This document shows, one piece after another, positions 1 to 6,149 of a stretch of DNA of 20,510 nt. Under the pieces are notes generated by a model. It worked only from the letters and a program-made list of their open reading frames with translations, was not told the origin of the DNA and did not search any database. The DNA is from Flavipsychrobacter sp. (GTDB taxonomy: Bacteria > Bacteroidota > Bacteroidia > Chitinophagales > Chitinophagaceae), in contig JAJNBR010000016.1 of NCBI GenBank assembly GCA_021156265.1, positions 1-20,510 on the forward strand, written 5' to 3'. Each line of letters starts with the position of its first letter. Positions within the stretch are counted from its first letter, which is position 1. Made by a program: the position numbers and the translations under genes.

Positions 1-501
1 TACTTTTTCAAGGGGCTGAGCGCTGAATGTACTATACACTTCTGTACTAGCAGCAAATTGCTTTTGCGGGGTTTCTGTAAAGCCCAGCGATTCCACAAAA
101 GTGTGAAAATGCACTTTGCCTGCAGCACGTATGTCCAGGGTATCGTTAGTATTGCTGATATCTCCTACAGCCGAAATCCCATTCTCATACATAGCATGAA
201 ACTCCTGCTGCCGGGCCTCAATGCGCTGTTCAGGCAGGCTGTACTGAGGACGTAAAGCCATAACCTGCTGCAGGAAGGAAACAAGCCCGGTGCGTTCCGG
301 AATCTTGCCTTTCAGATGCGACAGTTCCAGATGGCAATGTGCATTCACAAACCCGGGGCACAAAATACCCTCAAAATATTGGGCTTCATCCTTGCCATGC
401 GCATGCAGTGCAAGAACAGTACCTGCCTCATCAATCTCAACAACAGTACCTGCGGGCAGCCATTTGCGGCCGTCGTGTATTTTATCTGCTGTCAGTAACA
501 A
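1..501 (-). CDS. Amidohydrolase (cytosine/adenosine-deaminase-like), C-terminus beyond window
   Basis: The frame is open for 167 codons and runs off the left edge, so only the N-terminal part is present. The N-terminus LLTADKIHDG and the metal-binding GFVNAHCHLELSHLKG (H-x-H near residue 56) are typical of the metal-dependent amidohydrolase superfamily, in the branch that deaminates nucleoside-like rings or removes halide or amino groups from heterocycles. Substrate cannot be assigned. Aminodeoxyfutalosine deaminase of the futalosine menaquinone route is one possibility, but this is only inference. The start is chosen as TTG at 501-499, the first start codon after an in-frame stop (510-508), because family members begin a few residues before L-T-A-D. 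No ATG is available nearby and no Shine-Dalgarno is seen. It lies 6 nt after the pseudouridine synthase and is probably co-transcribed with it. Confidence 0.8.
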   Translation of the reverse strand, partial: MLLTADKIHDGRKWLPAGTVVEIDEAGTVLALHAHGKDEAQYFEGILCPGFVNAHCHLELSHLKGKIPERTGLVSFLQQVMALRPQYSLPEQRIEARQQEFHAMYENGISAVGDISNTNDTLDIRAAGKVHFHTFVESLGFTETPQKQFAASTEVYSTFSAQPLEKV

Positions 502-507
502 AGGTTG

Positions 508-2505
508 CTAGCTTTTGAAATGTTTCAGCAAAATGATCTCTTTATCGGTCAGGAGGCGCCATGTGCCGCGTGGCAGGTTTTTCTTGGTGAGGCCTGCATA
601 CATCACACGATCCAGCTTTTCTACTTCATAACCCAGCGACTCGAAAATGCGGCGAACGATACGGTTGCGTCCGCTATGTATTTCTATACCTATTTCACTT
701 TTTTCTTCGAGATAGGCCAGTTCATCTACCTGTACCGGACCATCTTCCAGCGTAATGCCGGCAATAATTTTTTCAAAATCTGCTTTGGTCAGCGCTTTAT
801 TGAGCGACACCTGGTAAACCTTTTTGGTTTCGTAGCTGGGGTGCGAGAGCTTTTGCGCAAGATCGCCGTCATCAGTCAATAACAACAACCCTGTTGTGTT
901 ACGGTCCAGCCTGCCGACGGGATATAAACGCCCTTCACTTGCTCCCTCTACCAGCTCCATCACGGTTTTACGTCCCTCCGGATCTTCGGTAGTTGTAATA
1001 AAACCTTTCGGTTTGTTCAACAATACATACGCGCGGTTTTTCTGCGGCGTTAATTTTTTACCGGCAATGGTCACTTTATCATGCGGCTGTACTCTATAGC
1101 TAGGGTCCAGCATCAACTCACCATTTACCTTAACCTTCCCCTGCTTTACCATCTCAGCTGCATCGCGGCGGCTGGAGGTGCTGCTATGGGATATGTACTT
1201 GTTCAGCGTCATCTCTTTCACAGCTTCATCTTCATCATACCGCTTATCCTTGTATACACGTTCTTCGCGGTCAAATTTTTCCGCGTCTTCTTTAAACTTT
1301 TTACGGAACGGTCCGCTTACTTTACGCTCAAATTTTTCTTCCTTTTTCTCGTCACCGTCCAGTTCTTTGATTTTTTTATTGACAGGCGGGCCTTTCGGCT
1401 TTTCTTCTTCAAAACGGCGTTTGCGGTCCGGATCGATGAAAGCATCTTTCATAGTGTCTGCAAAGGTGCGCTTCGTATCCTCCTCGTCTTTGCGGCGGCC
1501 CGATTTCCGTTTGTCATCTGAGAAACCTCCCTTCTGCTTATCACCGTAAGGGCGTTTGGGCTTATCGTCAGAGAATGAGCGTTTGGGCCTGTCACTATCG
1601 AAACCTTCTTTCTTATCACTGTAAGGGCGTTTGGGCTTATCGTCAGAGAACGAACGCTTAGGCCTGTCGCTTTCAAAACCTTCTTTTTTATCACCGTAAG
1701 GACGTTTGGGCTTATCGTCAGAGAACGAACGCTTAGGTCTGTCGCTTTCAAAACCTTCTTTTTTATCACCGTAAGGACGTTTGGGCTTATCGTCAGAGAA
1801 CGAACGCTTAGGTCTGTCGCTATCGAAACCTTCTTTCCTATCACCGTAAGGACGTTTGGGCTTATCGTCAGAGAACGAACGCTTAGGCCTGTCGCTATCG
1901 AAACCTTCTTTCCTATCACCGTAAGGACGCTTGGGCTTATCGTCAGAGAACGAGCGTTTAGGCCTGTCGCTATCGAAACCTTCTTTCCTCTTATCGCCGT
2001 AAGGGCGTTTGGATTTATCGTCAGAAAACGAACGCTTGGGCCTGTCGCTGTCGAAACCTTCTTTCCTCTTGTCTCCGTATGGGCGTTTGGGCTTATCATC
2101 AGAGAATGAGCGCTTGGGCCTGTCGCTGTCGAAACCTTCTTTCCTCTTGTCTCCGTATGGGCGTTTGGGCTTATCGTCAGAGAACGAGCTCTTCCGGCCC
2201 TCACCTTCAAACCTGCGTGGTTTATCTGATTTATTGAAACTGCTATCGGTGTCTCTTCCTGAGTACGGGCGTTTAGGCCTGTCATCGCCAGAGGATGAAT
2301 CGCGGCCGGTATATGGACGTTTTGGTCCTCTCCCACTTCCTTGTTCTTCACGGTTGTCAAAAGAACGCTTCCCGAACGAGCTGTCGCTACCACCTTCCTT
2401 CCTGAATGACTTTCTTTCATCACTGCCACGCTTATCGCTGGCATTTTTTTTATATGATTTTCCCTGGTCTGATTTCCTTCCTTCGGAAGATGGTTTTTTT
2501 CTCAT
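508..2505 (-). CDS. RsuA/RluB-family rRNA pseudouridine synthase with long repetitive charged N-terminal extension
   Basis: The protein is 665 aa from ATG 2505; an in-frame TTG two codons upstream is less likely. The C-terminal ~235 residues are a standard RsuA/RluB-type enzyme that isomerises a uridine in large or small subunit rRNA. An S4 RNA-binding domain (about 432-488, starting MTLNKYISHSSTSSRRDAAE) is followed by LLNKPKGFITT, the catalytic-Asp motif GRLDRNTTGLLLLTDDG (Asp about 534) and IHSGRNRIVRRIFESLGYEV near the end. The first ~430 residues have no fold that I recognise. They are rich in K, R, D, S and G and contain about nine near-identical 25-26 aa repeats (residues 107-333) built on FSDDKPKRPYGDK and SDRPKRS. 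Basic, disordered tails are known on Bacteroidetes members of this family, but the repeat expansion is striking. Normal family members are about 240-300 aa. The rRNA target is not predictable from sequence alone. Confidence 0.93.
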   Translation of the reverse strand: MRKKPSSEGRKSDQGKSYKKNASDKRGSDERKSFRKEGGSDSSFGKRSFDNREEQGSGRGPKRPYTGRDSSSGDDRPKRPYSGRDTDSSFNKSDKPRRFEGEGRKSSFSDDKPKRPYGDKRKEGFDSDRPKRSFSDDKPKRPYGDKRKEGFDSDRPKRSFSDDKSKRPYGDKRKEGFDSDRPKRSFSDDKPKRPYGDRKEGFDSDRPKRSFSDDKPKRPYGDRKEGFDSDRPKRSFSDDKPKRPYGDKKEGFESDRPKRSFSDDKPKRPYGDKKEGFESDRPKRSFSDDKPKRPYSDKKEGFDSDRPKRSFSDDKPKRPYGDKQKGGFSDDKRKSGRRKDEEDTKRTFADTMKDAFIDPDRKRRFEEEKPKGPPVNKKIKELDGDEKKEEKFERKVSGPFRKKFKEDAEKFDREERVYKDKRYDEDEAVKEMTLNKYISHSSTSSRRDAAEMVKQGKVKVNGELMLDPSYRVQPHDKVTIAGKKLTPQKNRAYVLLNKPKGFITTTEDPEGRKTVMELVEGASEGRLYPVGRLDRNTTGLLLLTDDGDLAQKLSHPSYETKKVYQVSLNKALTKADFEKIIAGITLEDGPVQVDELAYLEEKSEIGIEIHSGRNRIVRRIFESLGYEVEKLDRVMYAGLTKKNLPRGTWRLLTDKEIILLKHFKS
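1507..2187 (-). repeat. In-frame tandem repeat, ~9 units of 75/78 bp, inside the pseudouridine synthase gene
   Basis: Nine copies of an F-S-D-D-K-x-K-R-P-Y-x-D core are separated by K-E-G-F-(D/E)-S-D-R-P-K-R-S. The first three units (5' end of the gene) are 26 codons (GDKRKEGFD). Later units are 25 codons (GDRKEGFD or GDKKEGFD), so one codon was lost or gained within the array. The DNA copies are very similar but differ by synonymous changes (gggcgt/ggacgt, ggcctg/ggtctg) and a few substitutions (K-S-K in unit 3, S-D-K in unit 8, Q-K-G-G in unit 9). This points to repeated unequal recombination or slippage. Because the units are multiples of three, other frames also stay open across the array. 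Confidence 0.95.
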
Positions 2506-2526
2506 TCTCAAAAACTATGTAGTCGG

Positions 2527-2534
2527 CAAAGGTA
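2527..2534 (-). promoter_or_regulatory. Candidate Bacteroidetes -7 element for the pseudouridine synthase gene
   Basis: On the minus strand the bases read TACCTTTG, a match to TAnnTTTG. It lies 21 nt before the ATG at 2505, giving a short leader of roughly 10-15 nt. I do not see a clear -33 TTTG at the expected distance, so the call rests on the -7 box and its position. Confidence 0.4.
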
Positions 2535-2545
2535 CGGAGTTTCAT

Positions 2546-3226
2546 ATGCAGAAAGCACTTAATAATATTATCGTTTGCTGTATACCTTACCTGCTGACGG
2601 CTGTTTTAAGCTGTGCGCCGTCATTTACCTCTGCGCAGGAAAAGGACAACGCTTCACATAACACCATCAAATATCTTACCCGCGACCAAAGCAAGCTGAT
2701 CCATCCACCTCAGAAATTCCCAATATCTCCGCAGGTCGACTTTATCACAGGCACCTCAAGAGTACAAAAAGGGGACCGGTCAGGAATTGGCTATTCGGCA
2801 ACTATTAAAGGAGTACGGCAACTTGGCAATTACTGGCACCTTAACCTCGGGTTTGGTCTCACCAGGCTCAACAGCCGACAGATAGCTACCGCGCACTCGC
2901 TGTCGGATAGTCTGCATTTCGCCAATATCCTGCATGCCCCATTTGGGTTAAGCTTTATCATAGGCGATGACCGGGCGCAAATTATAACCACGCTTGACCT
3001 GATGCCCTGCTATAATGCAGGTCATTCAACCGATGTAACTGATCAAAAGGTATTGAATTGGGGAGCTTCTACAGAGTTCGGCTTTTTACTCCGCCTGCGC
3101 AGGCATTGGTACACCGGCCTGACCGGCAAGCTGCAGGTATTTAAATCATTTGACCGGCAAGACGATGCTATCTGGCCACAATACGGCTTTGCGGGTGTAG
3201 GTCTTGTTGTCCGTTTCAGCTATTAA
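2546..3226 (+). CDS. Secreted outer-membrane beta-barrel-like protein of unknown function
   Basis: This is a 226-aa protein. Residues 1-30 form a signal peptide: MQK, a hydrophobic core (IIVCCIPYLLTAVLS) and a likely cleavage after TSAQ. The mature part has alternating hydrophobic/polar strands such as GIGYSATIKGVRQLG, YWHLNLGFGLTRLN and AGVGLVVRFSY, and it ends in a C-terminal aromatic residue, as outer-membrane barrels do. The size fits an 8-10-strand barrel. I recognise no more specific family. The open frame extends upstream to about 2009, but only because the repeat region of the divergent gene is open antisense. The signal peptide fixes the start at ATG 2546, only 40 bp from the start of the pseudouridine synthase gene. 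Any leader or promoter must therefore lie inside that gene's 5' end. I found no TAnnTTTG box for it. Confidence 0.8.
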   Translation: MQKALNNIIVCCIPYLLTAVLSCAPSFTSAQEKDNASHNTIKYLTRDQSKLIHPPQKFPISPQVDFITGTSRVQKGDRSGIGYSATIKGVRQLGNYWHLNLGFGLTRLNSRQIATAHSLSDSLHFANILHAPFGLSFIIGDDRAQIITTLDLMPCYNAGHSTDVTDQKVLNWGASTEFGFLLRLRRHWYTGLTGKLQVFKSFDRQDDAIWPQYGFAGVGLVVRFSY

Positions 3227-3278
3227 AGCCGCTGTTTTACTGCTATTTTAGTGCCCGGAAAGAAATCTTTGTAATTTC

Positions 3279-3307
3279 TGTAACCTTTCTTTTGCCCGGA
3301 CGATATA
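3279..3307 (+). promoter_or_regulatory. Candidate ECF-type (autoregulated) promoter of the sigma-factor operon
   Basis: TGTAACC (3279-3285) is followed after 15 nt by CGATATA (3301-3307). An AAC-containing -35 with a CG(A/T)-type -10 at this spacing is the usual architecture of ECF sigma promoters, and ECF operons are commonly autoregulated. It sits immediately before the sigma factor start codon at 3315, so the transcript would be almost leaderless. The 88-nt gap 3227-3314 holds nothing else that I can recognise. Confidence 0.4.
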
Positions 3308-3314
3308 CTTGTGA

Positions 3315-3797
3315 ATGGAGCTTATTGAATACAACGCGAGCGTAAAGCAGTGGGCGGATGCCCTCTTCAGGTTTGCCTGCAAGTGCACAGGCAACCCGGA
3401 GGACGCACGCGATGTAGTACAAAGCAGCTTCGAGGTGCTCTGGCAAAAGCGGAAAAACGTTACCGCCGAAAAGGCCAAAGCATTCCTCTTCCAGGTGGCT
3501 TACCGTCAGTCGATCGACAACTATCGGAAACAGAGCCGTGTGACCTACAAAGAACAGTCGGAAACTGAAGAAACCTACAGGCCGGGGCACACCGACCTGA
3601 AAAGAGTATTGGACAGGGCCCTGAACAGGCTGGATGAGCAGCAGAAAGCGCTCGTATTGCTAAAAGATTACGAAGGTTATAGCTACGAGGAAATAGGACA
3701 GATCACAGGTTTATCGGTTACTCAGGTAAAAGTGTACCTGCACCGCGCGCGCAAAACTTTGAAAGAATATCTAGTAAGTGTTGAACACGTAATATAA
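3315..3797 (+). CDS. ECF-subfamily RNA polymerase sigma-70 factor
   Basis: This 160-aa protein has the usual ECF length. Region 2 is at about residues 14-75: LFRFACKCTGNPEDARDVVQ, then FEVLWQKRKNV and AFLFQVAYRQSIDNYRKQSR for core binding and -10 recognition. A variable linker follows, then region 4 at about 95-155 (LDRALNRLDEQQKALVLLKD, GYSYEEIGQITGLSVTQVKV, HRARKTLKEYL) with the helix-turn-helix that reads the -35. The start MELIEYNASV matches the typical beginning of Bacteroidetes ECF factors. It is first in an operon with an anti-sigma-like membrane protein (13 nt downstream) and an outer-membrane protein, suggesting it responds to an envelope signal. The signal itself is not visible from sequence. 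Confidence 0.95.
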   Translation: MELIEYNASVKQWADALFRFACKCTGNPEDARDVVQSSFEVLWQKRKNVTAEKAKAFLFQVAYRQSIDNYRKQSRVTYKEQSETEETYRPGHTDLKRVLDRALNRLDEQQKALVLLKDYEGYSYEEIGQITGLSVTQVKVYLHRARKTLKEYLVSVEHVI

Positions 3798-3810
3798 AAA
3801 CAGGAAAGCT

Positions 3811-4641
3811 ATGGTGAACATGGAGAATTATGAAGAGTATATGCTGCTGGAAGCAGATGGTGAGCTGACCGAAGCCAAACAGAAGGCCCTGCAGGCATTC
3901 ATTGAACAGCATCCGGAGCTGAAAAATGAAATGGACCTTTTCACGGCTTTGAAACTGGAACCGGATGCCAGCATAATATACGAGGGCAAGGAAGAACTGC
4001 TAAAATCACTACCTACCCCTGGCAAGCGCATAATAAGCCCGGGCAGCTGGTGGACCTGCAGCGCCGTTGCAGCCTGCCTGGCCCTGGCTATCATGCTGTT
4101 CAGCAAACCGGATAATACTGCACCCGTAAACACGATTGCACACACAACCCAACCAGCGAAAATTGATACAAAAACCACAACAGGAGAAGAACTCCACTCA
4201 ACAACTAAAGACCCTGTCACTATTGAAAACAACAGGCTACCGCGGTCTACAACGGTAGCACGCACGAAGAAGAAAGTTGTCACTGAAGAGCCAAAGACCG
4301 TAACAGAGCCAATCCCTGTCCTTGAAAAAGAAAATATAGCAAAAGCGCCGGTACAACCTGTAACAAATACCAACATTGAACCGATAAAGGAAGAGAAGCC
4401 TGAAGAATATGCGCATATCATCCAGCCTGAAATACCGGTTCAACCTCACGCAGTGTCAGAAGCCAAAGCGAAACAAACGTTGTTAGCCTTTGCTCCTGTA
4501 CAGGAAAAATTTGAAGGGTTTGCTGATATCAGGGAAGCCGTAAACGAAAAGGTGGAAAAAGTAAAAAACATCAGATCAAAAATCAAAGACACGGACATAC
4601 AGTTCCGTTTTGGAAACAAAGAACTTACCGTAAGACTTTAA
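3811..4641 (+). CDS. Probable membrane-anchored anti-sigma factor
   Basis: This is a 276-aa protein. The acidic cytoplasmic N-terminus (1-78) contains YMLLEADGELTEAKQKALQA and FIEQHPELKNEMDLF, which resembles the helical sigma-binding region of anti-sigma factors. The zinc-binding H-x3-C-x2-C of the ZAS type is absent. One transmembrane segment is at about 80-97 (WWTCSAVAACLALAIMLF). The rest (about 100-276) should be periplasmic. It is low-complexity, rich in T, P, E, K and V, and ends in the short ordered-looking stretch FRFGNKELTVRL. The assignment rests mainly on this topology and on its place directly after the ECF sigma gene. Sequence similarity alone would not be enough. AGGAAAG at 3802-3808 is an unusually good Shine-Dalgarno for this phylum and supports ATG 3811 over the in-frame ATG at 3820. 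Confidence 0.75.
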   Translation: MVNMENYEEYMLLEADGELTEAKQKALQAFIEQHPELKNEMDLFTALKLEPDASIIYEGKEELLKSLPTPGKRIISPGSWWTCSAVAACLALAIMLFSKPDNTAPVNTIAHTTQPAKIDTKTTTGEELHSTTKDPVTIENNRLPRSTTVARTKKKVVTEEPKTVTEPIPVLEKENIAKAPVQPVTNTNIEPIKEEKPEEYAHIIQPEIPVQPHAVSEAKAKQTLLAFAPVQEKFEGFADIREAVNEKVEKVKNIRSKIKDTDIQFRFGNKELTVRL

Positions 4642-4651
4642 AACGACATTT

Positions 4652-5476
4652 ATGAAACCGATACATGTTATTGTTGCGCTTGGATTAACCGTTATCTCGA
4701 TACCATCGTTTGCCCAGGAGAAAGCAAAGAAGAAAAAAACAATCATTTCAATAGGATCCGATGCAGTGAAGATCACCAAATCTGACAGCGTTGGCGATAT
4801 AGAAATTGAAAAGGAAGAGAAACCGTTTGAAATAGAGGTGGGGATGGTAGAAGTTGGTATAAATGCCCTGCACGACCAAACGGACTATAATTCTGCCGCT
4901 GCAAAGGATTTTATTCGTATCCCAGACGCTACACAAAAAAACGAAAACCTATTTACACTGGAGAACGCTAAATCGATCAATGTAAACGTTTACCCGATCC
5001 TGGCAAAATTCCGACTGCTGAAAACCGAAAGACAAAAGATGTACTTGTCAGCCGGAGTGGGACTGCAGATGTACAATTTCAGGTTCACCAAGAATATCGT
5101 TTATGTAGACTCTGTTCCTTCTGTAGCTATGTCTCCTATACTCTTTACCAAAAATAAACTTGGGTTTACCTACCTGAGTGTGCCGCTGATGGCGACCTTT
5201 AAAACAAAACTTGCTGAAAAAGCCTGGCTGGTTTATGGGGTGGGGGTTACTGGCGGCTATCGTATAGCCAGCTGGACCAAGCACGTATCAGGAGAGGAAG
5301 GCAAGGTAAAAAACCATGACAAGTTCAATTTTAATGACTTTGTAGGTGGTGTAACCGCCGAAATAGGACTGGATAACTACTTCAGGCTATATGCCAGCTA
5401 CCAACTTACACCGATGCATGAAAATGCCCTGATTCAAAACCCTTACTGCATAGGATTTCGCTTAGGAGGGATGTAG
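4652..5476 (+). CDS. Outer-membrane beta-barrel protein in the ECF sigma operon
   Basis: This is a 274-aa protein with a signal peptide at 1-21 (KPIHVIVALGLTVISIPSFA, cleavage near SFAQ). A lysine-rich patch (EKAKKKK) and a polar linker follow. From about residue 58 it is a string of amphipathic strands (FEIEVGMVEVGINAL, MYLSAGVGLQMYNFRF, LVYGVGVTGGYRIASW, YFRLYASYQLTPMHENALI) typical of small porin-like barrels (outer membrane protein beta-barrel domain). It begins 10 nt after the anti-sigma-like gene and is the last gene before a terminator, so it is co-transcribed with the sigma factor. It may be a target of the sigma factor or part of its sensing chain. No ligand or enzymatic role can be read from the sequence. 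Confidence 0.82.
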   Translation: MKPIHVIVALGLTVISIPSFAQEKAKKKKTIISIGSDAVKITKSDSVGDIEIEKEEKPFEIEVGMVEVGINALHDQTDYNSAAAKDFIRIPDATQKNENLFTLENAKSINVNVYPILAKFRLLKTERQKMYLSAGVGLQMYNFRFTKNIVYVDSVPSVAMSPILFTKNKLGFTYLSVPLMATFKTKLAEKAWLVYGVGVTGGYRIASWTKHVSGEEGKVKNHDKFNFNDFVGGVTAEIGLDNYFRLYASYQLTPMHENALIQNPYCIGFRLGGM

Positions 5477-5490
5477 AACATACATTGAGT

Positions 5491-5520
5491 AAAAAGGCGA
5501 GGCGAGCGCTTCGTCTTTTT
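5491..5520. terminator. Bidirectional intrinsic terminator between convergent genes
   Basis: The arms AAAAAGGCGAGGCG and CGCTTCGTCTTTTT can pair over 14 positions with two G-U pairs, around a tiny AG centre (in practice a 4-nt loop). A T run follows on the plus strand, and the A run on the left gives a T run when read on the minus strand. The hairpin starts 14 nt after the stop of the outer-membrane protein gene and ends on the stop codon of the convergent Hpt gene. It can therefore serve both. Confidence 0.8.
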
Positions 5521-5903
5521 TATTCTCCGATCGGTTTATGCTTATTCATTTCATCTGCGAGCACGGGCTCTGCCTCGCTGAAGACTGTGGTAATACCTGC
5601 TATTAATTTCTCTACCCGCTTTTTCTCATCTTCACCGAGCTCCATTTTCTGACGCGTAAGTCCTTCTAATTCAGCAAGTTGCTCATAAACACCCCTAATT
5701 TTTATTACACTAACGCTTGATTTCAGGGAATGTGCTTGTTTGCTGATCTCGTCCCAACTATTGGGTGACTCCATCATTTTGGCCAGTTTTTTGATGCCCG
5801 CCGGCGTAGAATCCAGAAAAATCTGGATCACCTCATACATGTATTCTGGGTCGTTTCCTGAGATCTCCCGGAGGAAATCAAAGTCTATTAGTTGTTCCCG
5901 CAT
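5520..5903 (-). CDS. Histidine phosphotransfer (Hpt) domain protein
   Basis: This 127-aa protein is a single Hpt domain, a four-helix bundle that relays phosphate between a hybrid histidine kinase and a response regulator. The hallmark A-H-S-L-K-S-S (residues 57-63) carries the phospho-accepting His58. It is preceded by helix alpha-1/2 with DFDFLREISGNDPEYMYEVI and F-L-D-S-T-P. The last ~25 residues are a charged helix and tail. It stands alone, with no kinase or receiver gene beside it, so the partner must be elsewhere. A TAnnTTTG box at 5936-5943 on the same strand suggests its own promoter, and it ends at a shared terminator. Confidence 0.92.
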   Translation of the reverse strand: MREQLIDFDFLREISGNDPEYMYEVIQIFLDSTPAGIKKLAKMMESPNSWDEISKQAHSLKSSVSVIKIRGVYEQLAELEGLTRQKMELGEDEKKRVEKLIAGITTVFSEAEPVLADEMNKHKPIGE

Positions 5904-5935
5904 GAGCTACTAAACTAGCGATAAATTCAATAATG

Positions 5936-5943
5936 CAAAACTA
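5936..5943 (-). promoter_or_regulatory. Candidate -7 element for the Hpt gene
   Basis: The minus-strand sequence is TAGTTTTG, a full match to TAnnTTTG, about 33 nt before ATG 5903. The expected start of transcription would leave a leader of roughly 20-25 nt. A matching -33 TTTG is not obvious. Confidence 0.4.
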
Positions 5944-6044
5944 AGTCGTTTAACAGCAGCATATTTCTGCCCATCAGCTGTCTGAGGCGTATTTCGTTAA
6001 CCGATCAAAAACATTTTATTTTTCATAAAATAATTCATCTTTAA

Positions 6045-6052
6045 TATTTTTG
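6045..6052 (+). promoter_or_regulatory. Candidate -7 element for the 4,6-dehydratase gene
   Basis: TATTTTTG matches TAnnTTTG and lies 97 nt before ATG 6150, implying a leader of about 85-90 nt. The near match TATCTTTA at 6082-6089 is an alternative. No clear -33 element is seen for either, and the surrounding AT-richness makes chance matches likely. Confidence 0.3.
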
Positions 6053-6149
6053 TTGTGATGATAAGCCGGAATAATTACTATTATCTTTACCGCCTGATAC
6101 TAAGATGAATAATTATTTAATGTAAATATTTTATAATTTAGACCGAACC

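Larger units (their letters stand above)
5904..6149. other. AT-rich divergent intergenic region before the glycan dehydratase gene
   Basis: These 246 nt separate the Hpt gene from the divergent dehydratase gene and form the longest non-coding gap in the window. On the plus strand it holds TATTTTTG at 6045-6052 (a full TAnnTTTG match) and TATCTTTA at 6082-6089 (one mismatch). Either could start transcription of the dehydratase gene. A 10-bp palindrome AATAATTATT lies at 6108-6117. I see no open reading frame, tRNA-like fold or convincing attenuator here. Confidence 0.6.

Noticed and set aside
508..1549. Several plus-strand frames of 67-146 codons antisense to the pseudouridine synthase gene
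   Set aside because: They are composition shadows of the Lys/Asp-rich coding strand, with no recognisable domain and no separate start signals.
1507..2187. Possible CRISPR or transposon-type repeat array
   Set aside because: The units are 75/78 bp, contiguous, in frame and coding, with no spacers, so it is a protein repeat.
1449..2444. 331-codon open frame on the minus strand, with its own repeats, overlapping the pseudouridine synthase gene
   Set aside because: It arises because the repeat units are multiples of three, so a shifted frame also stays open. It has no family features, while the main frame has intact S4 and catalytic motifs.
2009..2545. Upstream extension (179 codons) of the secreted-protein frame on the plus strand
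   Set aside because: It is antisense to the repeat array and its translation is a Leu/Ser repeat mirror of it. The signal peptide starting at 2546 marks the true start.
3304..3311. TATACTTG as a standard -7 promoter box for the sigma factor gene
   Set aside because: It deviates from TAnnTTTG and lies 3 nt before the ATG, which would place the transcription start inside the coding region. The ECF-type pair 3279-3307 fits better.
3243..3590. 115-codon minus-strand frame over the sigma factor gene
   Set aside because: It is antisense to a clear ECF sigma factor and has no conserved motif.
5904..6149. Possible small RNA or UpxY/NusG-like attenuator leader before the glycan genes
   Set aside because: There is no stable hairpin with a T run and no UpxY-type open reading frame. 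Only AT-rich sequence and promoter-like boxes are visible.
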